64,000 bases of DNA from Paraspadella gotoi (lineage: Eukaryota; Chaetognatha): the NCBI GenBank assembly GCA_051294375.1, contig JBJCIZ010000028.1, positions 2,071,647 through 2,135,646 on the forward strand, in the 5' to 3' direction. Made by a program: the position numbers and the translations under genes. Position 1 is the first letter of the stretch; each line of letters begins with the position of its first letter. The notes beneath the pieces are model-generated. The model saw only the letters and a list, made by a program, of their open reading frames with translations. It was not told where the DNA came from and did not search any database. Below are positions 11,371 to 23,895 of the stretch, piece after piece.

Positions 11371-11677
11371 AGAAACCAGTGATAGGAAATGAAATACTGG
11401 CTTGATGTTCGTCTTTGATTCAGAAAGCGAAAAAACTTTTCCACATCACATTCAGCTTACTTATGCGAAAAAACTTCCATTTTTTTTTCCAAAAAAAAAA
11501 CTTCTTGATTATCAAAACAACAACTTTATCGGCCTCTACATAATATAACAAAATTTACATCCGTTTTAATTTTAAACTTTTTAAAATGTTTTTAAACTAA
11601 CGTCACCACCGAAAAATATTTAAACAGCAAATTTTTAAACATTTTAATTTGCTTAAAGCTTCTTTCTCGTTCTAAAA
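11371..11677 (+). other. Conserved 5' flank of the zinc-finger gene
   Basis: This stretch repeats 9426-9717 nearly base for base (for example TGGCTTGATGTTCGTCTTTG and GCTTAAAGCTT), with small indels. It may contain the promoter and leader of the zinc-finger gene. I see no defined core element. Confidence 0.5.
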
Positions 11678-11752
11678 TGGAGACGGTTGAAGTAATATTT
11701 AATCCTAAGATGGAACACTCTAATCACTCTAACAATCACGAAGGAAATCGAT
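11678..11752 (+). pseudogene. Duplicated zinc-finger N-terminus, interrupted
   Basis: ATG at 11678 opens METVEVIFNPKMEHSNHSNN, matching the upstream copy, but the frame meets TGA at 11750, 25 codons in. The bases after HEGNR differ from copy 1. Either an intron starts nearby, this N-terminus is broken, or the consensus is wrong. The finger array begins in another frame at 11908. Confidence 0.45.
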
Positions 11753-11907
11753 GAGCCTCCATAGTCAAAGACAGACAAGTGTATTTCAACTTAATGAATT
11801 GCGAGCCACTACAAAGGCCGAAATATCTTTGATTAATGCTGCAAAGATTTTAATCACCTTTCCATGGGAGCATATTTGTCGATCTTCTCCTCTCCTTATT
11901 TCTAACA

Positions 11908-13002
11908 ATGCATATTCGCACTCATTCAAAGGAAAAACCATTTAAATGTGAATTTTGTCAAAAGTGCTTTACACAGAAAGGCAATCTGAAAAAACATCAC
12001 CTAACTCATACAAAAGAAAAAACTTACAAATGTGAAATCTGTGAAAAAACTTTTGCATTGAAACAAAGTCTCACATATCATCATTCAACTCATACTAACG
12101 AAAAACCATACAAATGTGAAAATTGTCAAAAGAGCTTTTCACTTCTTTCAACATTAAAAACGCATTATCTTACTCACACAAACGATAAACCACACAAATG
12201 TGAAATTTGTCAAAAGTGCTTTTCAAAAAGCTCAAATCTAACCATGCATTATAAAACACATACAAATGAAAAACCACACAAATGTGAAACTTGTCAAAAG
12301 TATTTTAAATTTAAACGTTCACTGAAAACTCATTTTAGAACTCATTCAATAGAGAAACCATACAAATGTGAAATTTGTCAGAAATGTTTTTCGGAAAAAT
12401 CGTCGCTCAAATCGCATCACAGATTTCATACAGGGGAAAAACCATTTGAATGTAAAACTTGTCAAAAGTTCTTTTCACACAAGAGCAGTTTAAAATCACA
12501 CGAATTAACTCATACAAAAGAAAAATCTTACAAATGTGAAACGTGTCAGGAGTCGTTTTCACATCATCACCAACTGAAAGGACACCAAACAACTCATACT
12601 GGAGAGAAACCTTTCACTTGTGAAACTTGTCATAAGAATTTTGCAAGAAAAGAATGTCTTAAAAAGCACTATTTAACTCATACAAAGGAAAAACCATACA
12701 AATGTTCATTCTGTCAGAAGAGCTTTTCACAGAGTGGCCAACGAACAATTCATATTCGCACTCATACGAAGGAAAAACCATTTAAATGTGAATTTTGTCC
12801 CTGGTGCTTTACACAAAAAGACGCTTTGAAAAGGCATCATCTAACTCATACAAAAGAGAAAGCTTACAAATGTGAAATCTGTCAAAAAACCTTTGCATTG
12901 AAAAAAGGTCTCACATCGCATCATTTCACTCACACAAATGAAAAGCCGTATTGTGAGAGAGATTTTTGTCCCTGGTGCTTGTACACAAAAAGACGCTTTT
13001 GA
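11908..13002 (+). CDS. C2H2 zinc-finger protein, array of twelve intact fingers
   Basis: The frame contains one partial finger (HIRTH) followed by twelve complete C-x2-C-x12-H-x3-H fingers at a strict 28-residue period, joined by linkers such as HTKEKPY, HTNEKPH and HTGEKPF. Fingers include [10 protein letters not shown] and [10 protein letters not shown] types. Proteins of this class bind DNA in the nucleus; the target cannot be read from sequence here. ATG at 11908 lies within a finger end, so the true start is probably upstream in another exon or beyond a frame error. After about 12949 the sequence repeats the preceding finger with indels ([12 protein letters not shown], then stop), close to the 528-N gap; this looks like assembly damage. 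The protein probably continues into 13620 onward. Confidence 0.8.
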   Translation: MHIRTHSKEKPFKCEFCQKCFTQKGNLKKHHLTHTKEKTYKCEICEKTFALKQSLTYHHSTHTNEKPYKCENCQKSFSLLSTLKTHYLTHTNDKPHKCEICQKCFSKSSNLTMHYKTHTNEKPHKCETCQKYFKFKRSLKTHFRTHSIEKPYKCEICQKCFSEKSSLKSHHRFHTGEKPFECKTCQKFFSHKSSLKSHELTHTKEKSYKCETCQESFSHHHQLKGHQTTHTGEKPFTCETCHKNFARKECLKKHYLTHTKEKPYKCSFCQKSFSQSGQRTIHIRTHTKEKPFKCEFCPWCFTQKDALKRHHLTHTKEKAYKCEICQKTFALKKGLTSHHFTHTNEKPYCERDFCPWCLYTKRRF

Positions 13003-13091
13003 AAAGGCACTCGCAAATCTAACTACAAGTATCAAAAAGAGAAACTTTACAAATGCGAAACTGTCAAAAAACCTTTGCATTAAAAAAGGCT

Positions 13092-13619
13092 NNNNNNNNN
13101 NNNNNNNNNNNNNNNNNNNNNNNNNNNNNNNNNNNNNNNNNNNNNNNNNNNNNNNNNNNNNNNNNNNNNNNNNNNNNNNNNNNNNNNNNNNNNNNNNNNN
13201 NNNNNNNNNNNNNNNNNNNNNNNNNNNNNNNNNNNNNNNNNNNNNNNNNNNNNNNNNNNNNNNNNNNNNNNNNNNNNNNNNNNNNNNNNNNNNNNNNNNN
13301 NNNNNNNNNNNNNNNNNNNNNNNNNNNNNNNNNNNNNNNNNNNNNNNNNNNNNNNNNNNNNNNNNNNNNNNNNNNNNNNNNNNNNNNNNNNNNNNNNNNN
13401 NNNNNNNNNNNNNNNNNNNNNNNNNNNNNNNNNNNNNNNNNNNNNNNNNNNNNNNNNNNNNNNNNNNNNNNNNNNNNNNNNNNNNNNNNNNNNNNNNNNN
13501 NNNNNNNNNNNNNNNNNNNNNNNNNNNNNNNNNNNNNNNNNNNNNNNNNNNNNNNNNNNNNNNNNNNNNNNNNNNNNNNNNNNNNNNNNNNNNNNNNNNN
13601 NNNNNNNNNNNNNNNNNNN
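13092..13619. other. Assembly gap (528 N) inside the zinc-finger array
   Basis: Sequence on both sides encodes fingers of the same series, so the gap probably hides more finger repeats. Confidence 0.95.
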
Positions 13620-14130
<511 letters not shown>

Positions 14131-14221
14131 TACGTCGTGAACTGTAAAAAAAATTATATGTCATCAAAATATACTTTAAACTTTCTTTCCATATTATGAT
14201 GACTCTGCCCCTTTTTGTACC

Positions 14222-14524
14222 ATCTCCATGACACTCCCTGTTCTATCCCCTATCACCTATCCTAACCCCTATTTCCTATCCCTATCACTATCACCTATCC
14301 TATTCCCTATCACCTATCCTAAACCCTATTCCCTATCACCTATTCCGATCACTATTCCCTATCCTGTCCCTATCACCTATCCATATCCTCTATACCTATC
14401 CCTATCCCCTTTTCTATCTCCTATCCCTATCCCCTATCCTATCCCCTATTACTATCCCCTATTCTTATCCCCTATCACCTATTCCCTATCCCTATCACCT
14501 ATCACCCTATCCTATCTCATTAAA
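14222..14524. repeat. CCCTAT/CACCTATC hexamer minisatellite
   Basis: About 300 bases of irregular CCTATC, CCCTAT and CACCTATC units. It is open in one frame (LSLSPIPYP-type protein), which is an artefact. Confidence 0.9.
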
Positions 14525-15119
14525 TGACGGCTAATGTAAAGTTGAGCCATAACCTTTATTTGATTTAAATTTTATTTAGTCTTGATTAAAAAAATTTGGA
14601 TAAATTTTTTTCTAGAATCATGATTATTTTATTTTGTTCTCTTTTGTTCATATTGTTTCGGGAACAGAAACGCAAAATTTAATATATATATAGTATTATC
14701 TTTCTAAAATAAGAAATATTTTATCAAAATTCTTTACTCTTTTAGTCTCTGTAGTAAAAACTCTTATATGACGAAAAGCTTTTTGTTATTTTTCGCAGCT
14801 TTTGTGTATATTGCTCACAACTTGGGTGTTTTTTAAAATAATATACCTCTTTATGAAAATTTGCAAATTACTTGTTTCACTATTTTTGTTTGTAATTAAT
14901 AATTGTTAAAGGTTTTAATATATCCCCTAATAGGTATAATTTAATGGAATAATATTTAAATTAGTTAATAAAGTATAGAATAAACATTTAGTTTATCTGA
15001 TTTACTAACTGCTTTATTTCTGGTATGTTAATATATTTACCATCCCTATTCGAATAAAAGACGAACAATAACAAATAATTTTTTTTTAAATTTTAAAAAT
15101 AAATTTAAAATTAAATCAT
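14525..15119. other. AT-rich sequence, nothing recognised
   Basis: No open frame, RNA gene or repeat seen. Confidence 0.5.
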
Positions 15120-15907
15120 NNNNNNNNNNNNNNNNNNNNNNNNNNNNNNNNNNNNNNNNNNNNNNNNNNNNNNNNNNNNNNNNNNNNNNNNNNNNNNNNN
15201 NNNNNNNNNNNNNNNNNNNNNNNNNNNNNNNNNNNNNNNNNNNNNNNNNNNNNNNNNNNNNNNNNNNNNNNNNNNNNNNNNNNNNNNNNNNNNNNNNNNN
15301 NNNNNNNNNNNNNNNNNNNNNNNNNNNNNNNNNNNNNNNNNNNNNNNNNNNNNNNNNNNNNNNNNNNNNNNNNNNNNNNNNNNNNNNNNNNNNNNNNNNN
15401 NNNNNNNNNNNNNNNNNNNNNNNNNNNNNNNNNNNNNNNNNNNNNNNNNNNNNNNNNNNNNNNNNNNNNNNNNNNNNNNNNNNNNNNNNNNNNNNNNNNN
15501 NNNNNNNNNNNNNNNNNNNNNNNNNNNNNNNNNNNNNNNNNNNNNNNNNNNNNNNNNNNNNNNNNNNNNNNNNNNNNNNNNNNNNNNNNNNNNNNNNNNN
15601 NNNNNNNNNNNNNNNNNNNNNNNNNNNNNNNNNNNNNNNNNNNNNNNNNNNNNNNNNNNNNNNNNNNNNNNNNNNNNNNNNNNNNNNNNNNNNNNNNNNN
15701 NNNNNNNNNNNNNNNNNNNNNNNNNNNNNNNNNNNNNNNNNNNNNNNNNNNNNNNNNNNNNNNNNNNNNNNNNNNNNNNNNNNNNNNNNNNNNNNNNNNN
15801 NNNNNNNNNNNNNNNNNNNNNNNNNNNNNNNNNNNNNNNNNNNNNNNNNNNNNNNNNNNNNNNNNNNNNNNNNNNNNNNNNNNNNNNNNNNNNNNNNNNN
15901 NNNNNNN
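15120..15907. other. Assembly gap (788 N)
   Basis: Run of N between AT-rich flanks. Confidence 0.95.
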
Positions 15908-16289
15908 AAATATTAAATATTTTTAAATATGAAAAACTGTAGATAATAAATGTTGCAAAATAAATTGATGTTGAATTAATTCAAACTCTTTCTCAAGATA
16001 ACAAACAATAATAATGTATAAAATTATTAGCAAATTGTCGTCGCATCACCTCGCTTCCCAGTTTTTCCAACCTGACTTTTTTTTCGGTCAAAACATTTCA
16101 ACCGAAAAAATTTTCCAAGTTTTTCAGTCCAAAATCAGAATTTTTTCTTTCTTCTTTCTTTTTTTTATTTCTTTTTTTTTCAGGGATTAAACGATCAACA
16201 GTTTTGTACGGATTTTTTTCTCTTTTTTTTTAAGCGGACGAACGGATTGACGGACTCGTAAGTGTCGTTACCGGGAAATAATGCGGGAA

Positions 16290-16293
<4 letters not shown>

Positions 16294-16325
<32 letters not shown>

Positions 16326-16451
16326 NNNNNNNNNNNNNNNNNNNNNNNNNNNNNNNNNNNNNNNNNNNNNNNNNNNNNNNNNNNNNNNNNNNNNNNNNNN
16401 NNNNNNNNNNNNNNNNNNNNNNNNNNNNNNNNNNNNNNNNNNNNNNNNNNN

Positions 16452-16481
<30 letters not shown>
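16294..16481. repeat. (TC)n microsatellite with internal gap (16326-16451)
   Basis: TC dinucleotides flank a 126-N gap on both sides, so the gap is most likely unresolved TC repeat. The sequence before it (15908-16293) is T-rich with nothing recognised. Confidence 0.9.
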
Positions 16482-16487
<6 letters not shown>

Positions 16488-16734
16488 CTCACCTCTTTGA
16501 ATTTGTTTTTGTTTTGCTGTCGTGTATTTAAATGTTGGATTTTAAAACAAGTAATAATATTTGCTTCATGATTGTCATTTTTTAGTTTTGCTTATGGCAT
16601 AAGTTATACTTTTCTTTTACATATTTTTTCTTTATACTTTTCCGTACTCTCTCGCTTTCTGTCTTTCTTTTAACCTTTCTTATTTCAATTACTCAATTAC
16701 TACCTTTTGTTTTTACCATTTCGGCAATCCTCTC

Positions 16735-16946
16735 TCCCTTCTTCTCTCTCTCCCTCTCCCTCCCTCTCTCTCTCCCTCTCCCTTCTTCTCTCTTTCTGTC
16801 CCTCTCTCTCTCTCTCCCTCCCTATCTTCCTCCCTCTCTCTCTCTCTCTCATCCAGTTCTCAGATTTAAATTTTCAAAGCCACAAAAACACTCGGAATAA
16901 ATTTGTCTTAAAAATACTTTTTCGCGGGAAGTCAACTTTTGATGCG

Positions 16947-16985
<39 letters not shown>

Positions 16986-16986
16986 G
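16735..16986. repeat. Pyrimidine-rich TC/CCCTC tracts
   Basis: Two polypyrimidine stretches, 16735-16855 and 16946-16985, separated by 90 bases of unique sequence. Confidence 0.85.
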
Positions 16987-17224
16987 ATTTGAAATTATAC
17001 TAGGAGGATCAATCAATGTTTTTTTAATAGATGAAATTAATATCGCTTAAAAATAACAGTAGACATTACATATTATAATAATAATACTTTTATTAACGTT
17101 TTCTTCTGAACAATATCCAAACTATTATTTCTTCGTCACAATCGGCTGCATTTTCTAAGCTTGTAAAAAAAATTGTTGTCCGTCTCTCTGTCTGTTCATT
17201 CGCCCATCCATACATCCCCCTTCA

Positions 17225-17350
17225 CATTAAACTCCAATAACTCGTGATTGGATGGATTAAGTCTAATCCAGCTCAAGCCCACACTTTCCTACCCACACAC
17301 AATTTTTTAATAAATCCATCCATCCAATCACGAGTAATTGCAGTTTAATG
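17225..17350. repeat. Short inverted-repeat element (MITE-like)
   Basis: Arms CATTAAACTCCAATAACTCG (continuing to GGATT) at 17225-17258 and their complement at 17313-17350 enclose a loop of about 54 bases. The left arm recurs at about 59.07 kb. No clear target-site duplication was seen. Confidence 0.55.
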
Positions 17351-18280
17351 CTGAAGTACGGACGAATTGACAGATGGACGGACATATGATTTATCATGAT
17401 CAAATAAGCCTGAATTTGCTATAATCAGATGCAGCAAAATCCAACATGATTATTCAACTTTAAAGAACCATTTGAATTAAAATTTCTTCCTCATAAAAGA
17501 ACCGTTGACTCGACAAAGTCCGTCAAAGAAATTTGGATTTTATATCCTAGTCAGAATACTCGGGTGCAACTTCTTTTTATTTTCCAATTTTAAATTTAAT
17601 AAAAAGAGAGATGATAATTTCAATTTTTAACAATGTAACTTTATAAAACTTAAATAGAATTAAAATAATTTTATAAAATAATGAGCCACATGAAACGTGA
17701 CGTCAAACTAAAAGGACTGCTTTGCAGCAATCATCAATCATCAATGGTTTATTTAATTTTTTTTTGTAAAAGGTAAAAAATCCAGAAGAAAACTCCTAAA
17801 CGTTTCCATTGTTATCTTTCCCTTTTAATTTTTTAGACTGATAATATTGTGAGCTTTTCGATTAAATGTGGACGGAAATGAAAATATCTACTTTTTTTAA
17901 AGAATAATTGCAGTTTAATACTGAAAGGGAAAGTACGGACGAAATGACAGATGGACGGACATTTAATTTATTATGAACGAATAAGCCTGAATTTGCTATA
18001 ATCAGATCCAGCGAAATCCAACATCCAAAGAAGCATTTGAATTCAAATTTATTCTGCCTAAAAGGACCATCGACACGACGGTCACCGTCAAAGTTTAGGA
18101 ATTAGGATTTTATATCCTAGTCAGAATACTCAGGTGCAACTTAATAAATGAACATTAAAGCCAAAAGAAAACCCCTAAACGTTTCTATTGTTATCTTTCC
18201 CTTTTAATTTTAGGGACGGATAATATTGTGAGCTTTTTGATTAAATGTGGACGGAAATGAAAATATCTAGTTTTTTTTTT
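17351..18280 (+). repeat. Tandem duplication, two units of about 400-550 bp
   Basis: 17355-17900 and 17925-18280 share GACAGATGGACGGACAT, then AATAAGCCTGAATTTGCTAT, then TTTTATATCCTAGTCAGAAT, and finally AACGTTTC and GTGGACGGAAATGAAAATAT in the same order. The first unit has an additional insertion. A more diverged relative of the end of the unit lies at 19300-19450. Confidence 0.75.
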
Positions 18281-18660
18281 TAAATCTATTGATCTGTCAT
18301 CTTTATGTCTTGAAAATTTTGTGGCTTAATCGTCAAGTTTTTTTCATATTAAAATCTTTTTTCGTAATTCTGATTACTGCAATATGCAAATGAGAATTTT
18401 GAACAATTTCGAGTTTGACAAAGAAAATTCCAGGGAAATTTTGAGACGTACAAACGGGAGAATGGCCGGGGCACTATTTTATTTAAACGCCCCATTTCAG
18501 TTCCTTAAAATTAATTTTAATCCCTCATATTTATCCCCAATCGTAACGAAATCCCTAACTTTAATTCCAAAACCTTAACCCTGATTACTAACCTCATCTT
18601 CTAACCAAAACATAATCCCTAACTGAATCCCTAACCTAATCCTCATTACTATCCTTAAAT
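18170..18660 (-). repeat. Composite repeat with octamer motif and CCCTAA-like tail, copy 1
   Basis: The order of parts is: AACGTTTCTATTGTTATC, about 190 bases, TACTGCAATATGCAAAT (18375-18391), TTGAACAATTTCGAGTTTGA, then AATCCCTAACC-type repeats. The same order occurs at 19310-19750. The minus strand is chosen because it reads ATTTGCATATTGCAGTA. A 64-codon plus-strand frame here is not convincing. Confidence 0.6.
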
Positions 18661-19309
18661 GAAAAAAAATAATAAAAAAAACCATGATTTTAAATTTTTG
18701 GGTTATATTTTTCAGTCACACTTTCTCTCTCTCTATTTTGTTCATTTTCCATATTTTTCTATTTTTTCAATTTTCCATATTTCTCTATTTTGACCATTTT
18801 TTATGATATTTTAATGTTTAGCCTGCAAAAAATAATTAAAATGTTTTAACATGTATAAGTTTCTACTACAGAAAATAAAAAAGTCATAAATTTTCACCTT
18901 TTTTTCCGTTTTAAACGCTGAAGATGATAGAATTTTCGATAACATGTTTTATATTTTTGATTCAACTGTTTATTAAAAATCTGAATCTTTAATAACAGTT
19001 TTAAAAAAATTATTTGTAAAATTTACTCTTTTATAAGAATATTACTACAAATATATTATATTTTACTATTCTGTTCCAAAAATAATATGAACAAAATATT
19101 TTTGTACTAGTTAATCATACTATCTCACGTCTAAATATCCTTGTTTGATCATTTAAATAATTTTCTTTGTTCTCGAGTGCTCCACTCTTATGAATATAAA
19201 CCAAGATCGATGAATTATCCGAGAAGGGATCGTCGTATTGACGATCCCCTTTAAAATATCTTCAGTTCTACTTATGGCCGAGTAAAATTGTAAACGTCGT
19301 CGTTATCGT

Positions 19310-19750
19310 AAACGTTCCCTAAACCTTTCTATTTTCATCTTTCCATTTTTATTTTAAGTTAATATCGCGACTTAAACGATATAATCAACTTAAACGATTA
19401 TATCAACTTTTTTTTGTGAATACATCGATTCTTCATTATTATGTCGTTACACTTTTCCCGCTTTATCGTCAAAATTTTCTTCGAGAGATAATATTTTTTT
19501 AGTTCTTCTAATTACTGCAATATGTAAATTAGAATTTGGAACAATTTCGCACGAGTTTGATATCATCGCGGGAAATAGACCAGCGCTCCATGTCAGTTAC
19601 TTAAATTAACTATTTATCCATATCTCTAACTCTAACCAAATCCCAAATCACTAACCCCGATTCCTAACCTCGTCTTCTAACTCTAATTCTGTTATTCCTG
19701 ATCCTTAACCTAAACTCTAACCTAATCCCTAACCTAATCCTTAACCTAAC
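19310..19750 (-). repeat. Composite repeat with octamer variant and CCCTAA-like tail, copy 2
   Basis: It contains TACTGCAATATGTAAAT (19513-19529), then GGAACAATTTCGCACGAGTT and CCATGTCAGTTACTTAAATT, matching copy 1 in order. Between the two copies (18661-19309) the sequence is AT-rich without features. Confidence 0.6.
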
Positions 19751-20450
19751 CTACTCTTTATTTTTATCTTTATCTTTTATCTAATACCTGACCTAATCTT
19801 TATCTTTATCTTTTATCTAATACCTGACCTAATCTTTATTTTTATCTTTATCTTTATCTTTTACCTAATACCTGACCTAATCTTTATCTTTATCTTTTAT
19901 TTAATACCTGACCTATATTCTTTATTATTTATCTTATCTTTTATTTAAATACCTGACCTAATCTTTATCTTTTATCTAATACCTGACCTAATCTTTATCT
20001 TTAATCTAATACCTAACCTAATCTTTATCTTTATCTTTTATCTAATACCTGACCTAATCATTATCTTTATCTTTATCTTTTATCTAATACCTGACTTAAT
20101 CTTTATCTTATCTTTTATTTAATACCTGACCTAATCTTTATCTTTATATTTATTAATACCTGACCTATCTTATCTTATCTTATCTTTTATTTAATACCTG
20201 ACCTAATCTTTATATTTTATCTAATACCTGATCTAATCTTTATCTTTATCTTTTATCTAATACCAGACCTAATCTTTATCTTTATCTTTATCTTTTATCT
20301 AATACCTGACCTCATCATTATCTTTATCTTTATCTTTTATCTAATACCTGACCTAATCTTTATCTTTAACTTTTATCTAATACCTGACCTAATCTTTATT
20401 TGTATCTTTATCTTTTATCTAATACCTGATCTAATCTTTATCTTTTAACG
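19741..20450. repeat. Minisatellite of CTAATACCTGACCTAATC plus TTTATCTTTATCTTTTAT
   Basis: About 20 units of roughly 30-42 bp, differing mainly in the number of TTTATC hexamers. It appears to grow out of the adjacent CCTAAC-rich tract. Confidence 0.9.
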
Positions 20451-20760
20451 AATTATTAAACATAAACAAAACTTAATTCCGAATATGGAGTTTTATGGCG
20501 CTAGGAAAATCTGAAAAAAACAACGTTTTAACCTATTTAATTATTTATTCATTTATTATTTATAATTAAATTCTTTATATATTTGATTATTTATTTATTT
20601 TATAAAAATTTATTTATTAATTAATCAATAAAAATTCGCTCATTCGCTTTCTTCATTTTTAAGCTCGTCTCTTCCCCTTTGTCGTCCGCTGCTCTCATCT
20701 CATTGTTATGTTCCTCGTTGTTATGGTGCCATGCGTCCTTATCTGGTCACCGCGTTCCCG

Positions 20761-20761
<1 letters not shown>

Positions 20762-20806
<45 letters not shown>
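20762..20806. repeat. (TC)n microsatellite
   Basis: Almost pure TC run. The preceding stretch 20451-20760 is AT-rich then mixed; no gene recognised. Confidence 0.9.
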
Positions 20807-20812
<6 letters not shown>

Positions 20813-20854
20813 CTTCTCAGCCTCTTACCGGCGTCTCTTCTTCAAATATTCTTC

Positions 20855-21000
20855 CGATTCATTGGCCAGCAGATTCAAATCCTGCCCTATGATTGGCTAC
20901 TAGAAAAATAACGATTTGACGATCTCTCATTGGCTGAATCGTCGAAAACGACGCCTGATTGGTCGAGAGGTAGCGGGTGAAAATTCGTTACGATTGGTTA
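20855..21000 (-). promoter_or_regulatory. Cluster of CCAAT boxes (ATTGG on plus strand)
   Basis: ATTGG occurs five times in about 145 bases (TTCATTGGCC, TGATTGGCTA, TCATTGGCTG, TGATTGGTCG, CGATTGGTTA), within a locally GC-richer segment between two TC tracts. Clustered CCAAT boxes are bound by NF-Y in animal promoters. No gene is recognised on either side, so a promoter role is only inferred. Confidence 0.35.
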
Positions 21001-21033
21001 GGTTCCGGTTCCATCCACTCGCGTGGAAATGGC

Positions 21034-21037
<4 letters not shown>

Positions 21038-21092
<55 letters not shown>
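21038..21092. repeat. (TC)n microsatellite
   Basis: Pure TC dinucleotides, 50 bases. Confidence 0.9.
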
Positions 21093-21095
<3 letters not shown>

Positions 21096-21209
21096 ACGCG
21101 CGAGCGAGAGCATCTGTTCTCATCGCCGTCGGCTTGATACGGAAACGCGGTAAAACCCGGATGTCGTTACTCCGACGATGCGGTCACGTGGTTACGATGG
21201 AATAAAGGA

Positions 21210-21510
21210 TTTGAAAAATGAATGAATGAATAAACAAAAGGAATTATGGATGTAGTTAAGAAGTAATGTTTTAAAGATCTTCATAAATATAAATTTATTA
21301 AATGAATAGAATACTTTATAACATGATTAATGAATTAATGAAGGGCCGAATACACTTTTATATGAGTGAATAAATAAATGAAGGAAGAACTGAATGAATA
21401 AATAAATGAATGAATAAATGAATGAATAAATGAAAGAATAAGTGTATAGAAGGAATATATGAATGAATAAATGAATGAATGAATTAATTAATTAATGAAC
21501 ACAAAAATGA
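21210..21510. repeat. Imperfect (TGAA)n / (TAAA)n tract
   Basis: Repeated GAATGAATAAATGAA-like units, irregular. Confidence 0.8.
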
Positions 21511-21731
21511 ATATATGATTTTAGTTTGATGCGTTTATATTTGTGGACTAAGACTTTTTTTCAGAGTTTCATAAATCTTCTTCTTAATTCTTAATTCAAA
21601 TTATGCTGACTCTTTATTGTCGTCGTCGTCATCGTCATCGTCGTTAGCATCGTCATCGTCATGGAGAGAGGGTCTGTGTCATTTGATTAATAATTCCCTG
21701 AAGCTTTTCTTGAAAGAAAAATAATGAAAAA

Positions 21732-21733
21732 AA

Positions 21734-21769
<36 letters not shown>

Positions 21770-21958
21770 GAGAAAGAAATAAAGAAAGAATGATAACATA
21801 AAATAAGAAGATGAAAATATAATAGTGTGGATAAAAAATAAAAAATAAAGAAAGAAAAAAACCATAAATAATAAGAAAAGAAAAGAAAAGAAAAGAAAAG
21901 AAAAGAAAAGAAAAGAAAAGAAAAGAAAAGAAAAGAAAAGAAAAGAAAAGAAAAGACG
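21732..21958. repeat. (GAAA)n followed by (AAAAG)n microsatellites
   Basis: GAAA tetramers at 21736-21790 and an almost perfect AAAAG pentamer run at 21876-21957, separated by A-rich sequence. Confidence 0.9.
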
Positions 21959-22081
21959 AGACGAACATAAAGAAACATAAAAGATTGGGATGCGCGGAGG
22001 AAGAGGAGTGAATCCATTAAATTCCTATGGAAGAAGGAAGAGCAAGACGAGACGGAAGAGCACGATGGACTGTGGGGACGA

Positions 22082-22083
<2 letters not shown>

Positions 22084-22161
<78 letters not shown>

Positions 22162-22258
22162 CCTGTTATTGTGCGAGTTGCTTCCATGTGGCACGCGAGA
22201 GAGAGAGAGAGCGAGAGCGAGAGAGAGAGAGACATAGAGAGAGAGAGAGAGCGAGACC
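22084..22258. repeat. (TC)n followed by (GA)n
   Basis: TC dinucleotides (22084-22158) and, after 38 bases, GA dinucleotides (22196-22256). The two arms are complementary and could form a large hairpin in single strands. Confidence 0.9.
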
Positions 22259-22581
22259 TTTTTTAAAAAAAAACAAAACGAGCCTTCTGAACTCAGAAAT
22301 GACGCACGCCGGTAACTGAGTTCTGCTCCTTTCGTCAACATAGGTCGTCTGCGTTTGAAAAGAAAAATCAGTTCCGACTCGCTCTCTATCTCGCTCTCTC
22401 TCTGTCTCAGTCTCTTTCTCCCCATCCCTCTCTCTATCTCCCTCTTGTTCGATTTGGATTATATTTTTTCACGCTCCTTTTCTTTAATTAAAACAAACTA
22501 AAAAAAAAAAAAGTTTAAACAGCTAATTCGTTTCGAGTTCAACAAAGATTTTTTTCTCTTTTTAATGGATTTTGTGTTTTA

Positions 22582-22615
<34 letters not shown>
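22582..22615. repeat. (TCG)n microsatellite
   Basis: Eleven or so TCG triplets. 22440-22560 and 22640-23190 hold no recognised gene; the latter is rich in TCATC and CATCG words. Confidence 0.9.
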
Positions 22616-23199
22616 GAGGCTTCCTTTAACGGAAGCCTTTTATTTACATTTTGTTATCGTTTGCTGGAATTTTAACCGACAAAAAAATTTAAAAAAAAAA
22701 CGTATGGAATATATAAAACGTCATCATTATCATCTTTAGCATCGCGGTCACCATCGTAATCAATGTCATTTTCATCACTTAAATCGTGTTGTTGTCATTG
22801 CTATCATCGTTGTAATCAATGTCATCTTCATCTCTTTCATCTTCATTGTCTTCATCGCTGTCATAATCGCCGTCAATGTCAGCTTATCGTTATCACAACT
22901 CCCGTTTTCCTCTCGTTAAATTTATCATTTCTTCGATGTTCGATTCTTATCACGACTGATATCACAACTCGTCTCTTCCCATCTGTCACAATCCATCATT
23001 TCGGTCGTCTTTTGCCGCAACTTTTTTTCGTTTTGCCGCAACTTTTTTTCGTTTGCAGCAACTTCATCCACTTTTATTTTTCCGCAACTCGTCAAACGGA
23101 GTCGATATAATTTTCTTTTTCAATTTATTTTCCTCGATTTTTTTATTTTTCTTTACGAAATCTCGTGTATCGAATTTCGATGTTAGATACTATAACAAC

Positions 23200-23252
23200 G
23201 ATGACGACGACGACGACAAAAACGACAACGACGACGACGACGACAATGTCGA
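23200..23252. repeat. (GAC)n microsatellite
   Basis: ACGATGACGACGACGACGAC followed by more GAC and AAC triplets. Confidence 0.85.
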
Positions 23253-23385
23253 TCACCCCGATAAAGTATTTTTCTCTGTTTCTCAAATTACAAAATGAAA
23301 AAAAAAGTAACATTTTCTCTCGTTCAAGTTTATATGAATCAAATTAAACAAATTTGATTACATTTAAATTTGACTTTATTTGTGA

Positions 23386-23602
23386 NNNNNNNNNNNNNNN
23401 NNNNNNNNNNNNNNNNNNNNNNNNNNNNNNNNNNNNNNNNNNNNNNNNNNNNNNNNNNNNNNNNNNNNNNNNNNNNNNNNNNNNNNNNNNNNNNNNNNNN
23501 NNNNNNNNNNNNNNNNNNNNNNNNNNNNNNNNNNNNNNNNNNNNNNNNNNNNNNNNNNNNNNNNNNNNNNNNNNNNNNNNNNNNNNNNNNNNNNNNNNNN
23601 NN
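23386..23602. other. Assembly gap (217 N)
   Basis: Run of N in AT-rich sequence. Confidence 0.95.
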
Positions 23603-23711
23603 AATTCCTACACGGTATTGTCATCGATTTATCGCCAAAACCATAAAAAATTCTAATCATTATATCGCAACCGGGATTAACCAAAAAACGACCGCAACTC
23701 CTTCCCAAACT

Positions 23712-23880
23712 TGCCATCAAACATTACCTCCTGACCTGCCATCCGACCGGCTTAATCCTTCGCCCCTTTGCCATCAAACATTACCTCCTGACCTGCCATC
23801 CGACCGGCTTAATCCTTCGCCCCTTTGCCATCAAACCTCCCCTAAATTTGCCACCGTCTGACCGGCTTAATCCCTACAGC
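23712..23880. repeat. 57-bp tandem repeat, about three units
   Basis: TGCCATCAAACATTACCTCC begins units at 23712 and 23769, with a third, diverged, at 23826; each contains CATCCGACCGGCTTAATCC. The period is 57 bp, a multiple of three, but no long open frame or gene context supports coding. Confidence 0.85.
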
Positions 23881-23895
23881 CCCTCCTCCTCCTAA

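Noticed and set aside
9048-11444. Open frames up to 442 codons rich in Asp/Lys/Arg or Ser/Val/Arg
   Set aside because: They lie entirely in the GAC minisatellite, occur in several frames on both strands, and have no gene-like start or end.
22617-22638. AGGCTTCC-loop-GGAAGCCT hairpin followed by TTTT, like a bacterial terminator
   Set aside because: The genome is eukaryotic and no gene ends here.
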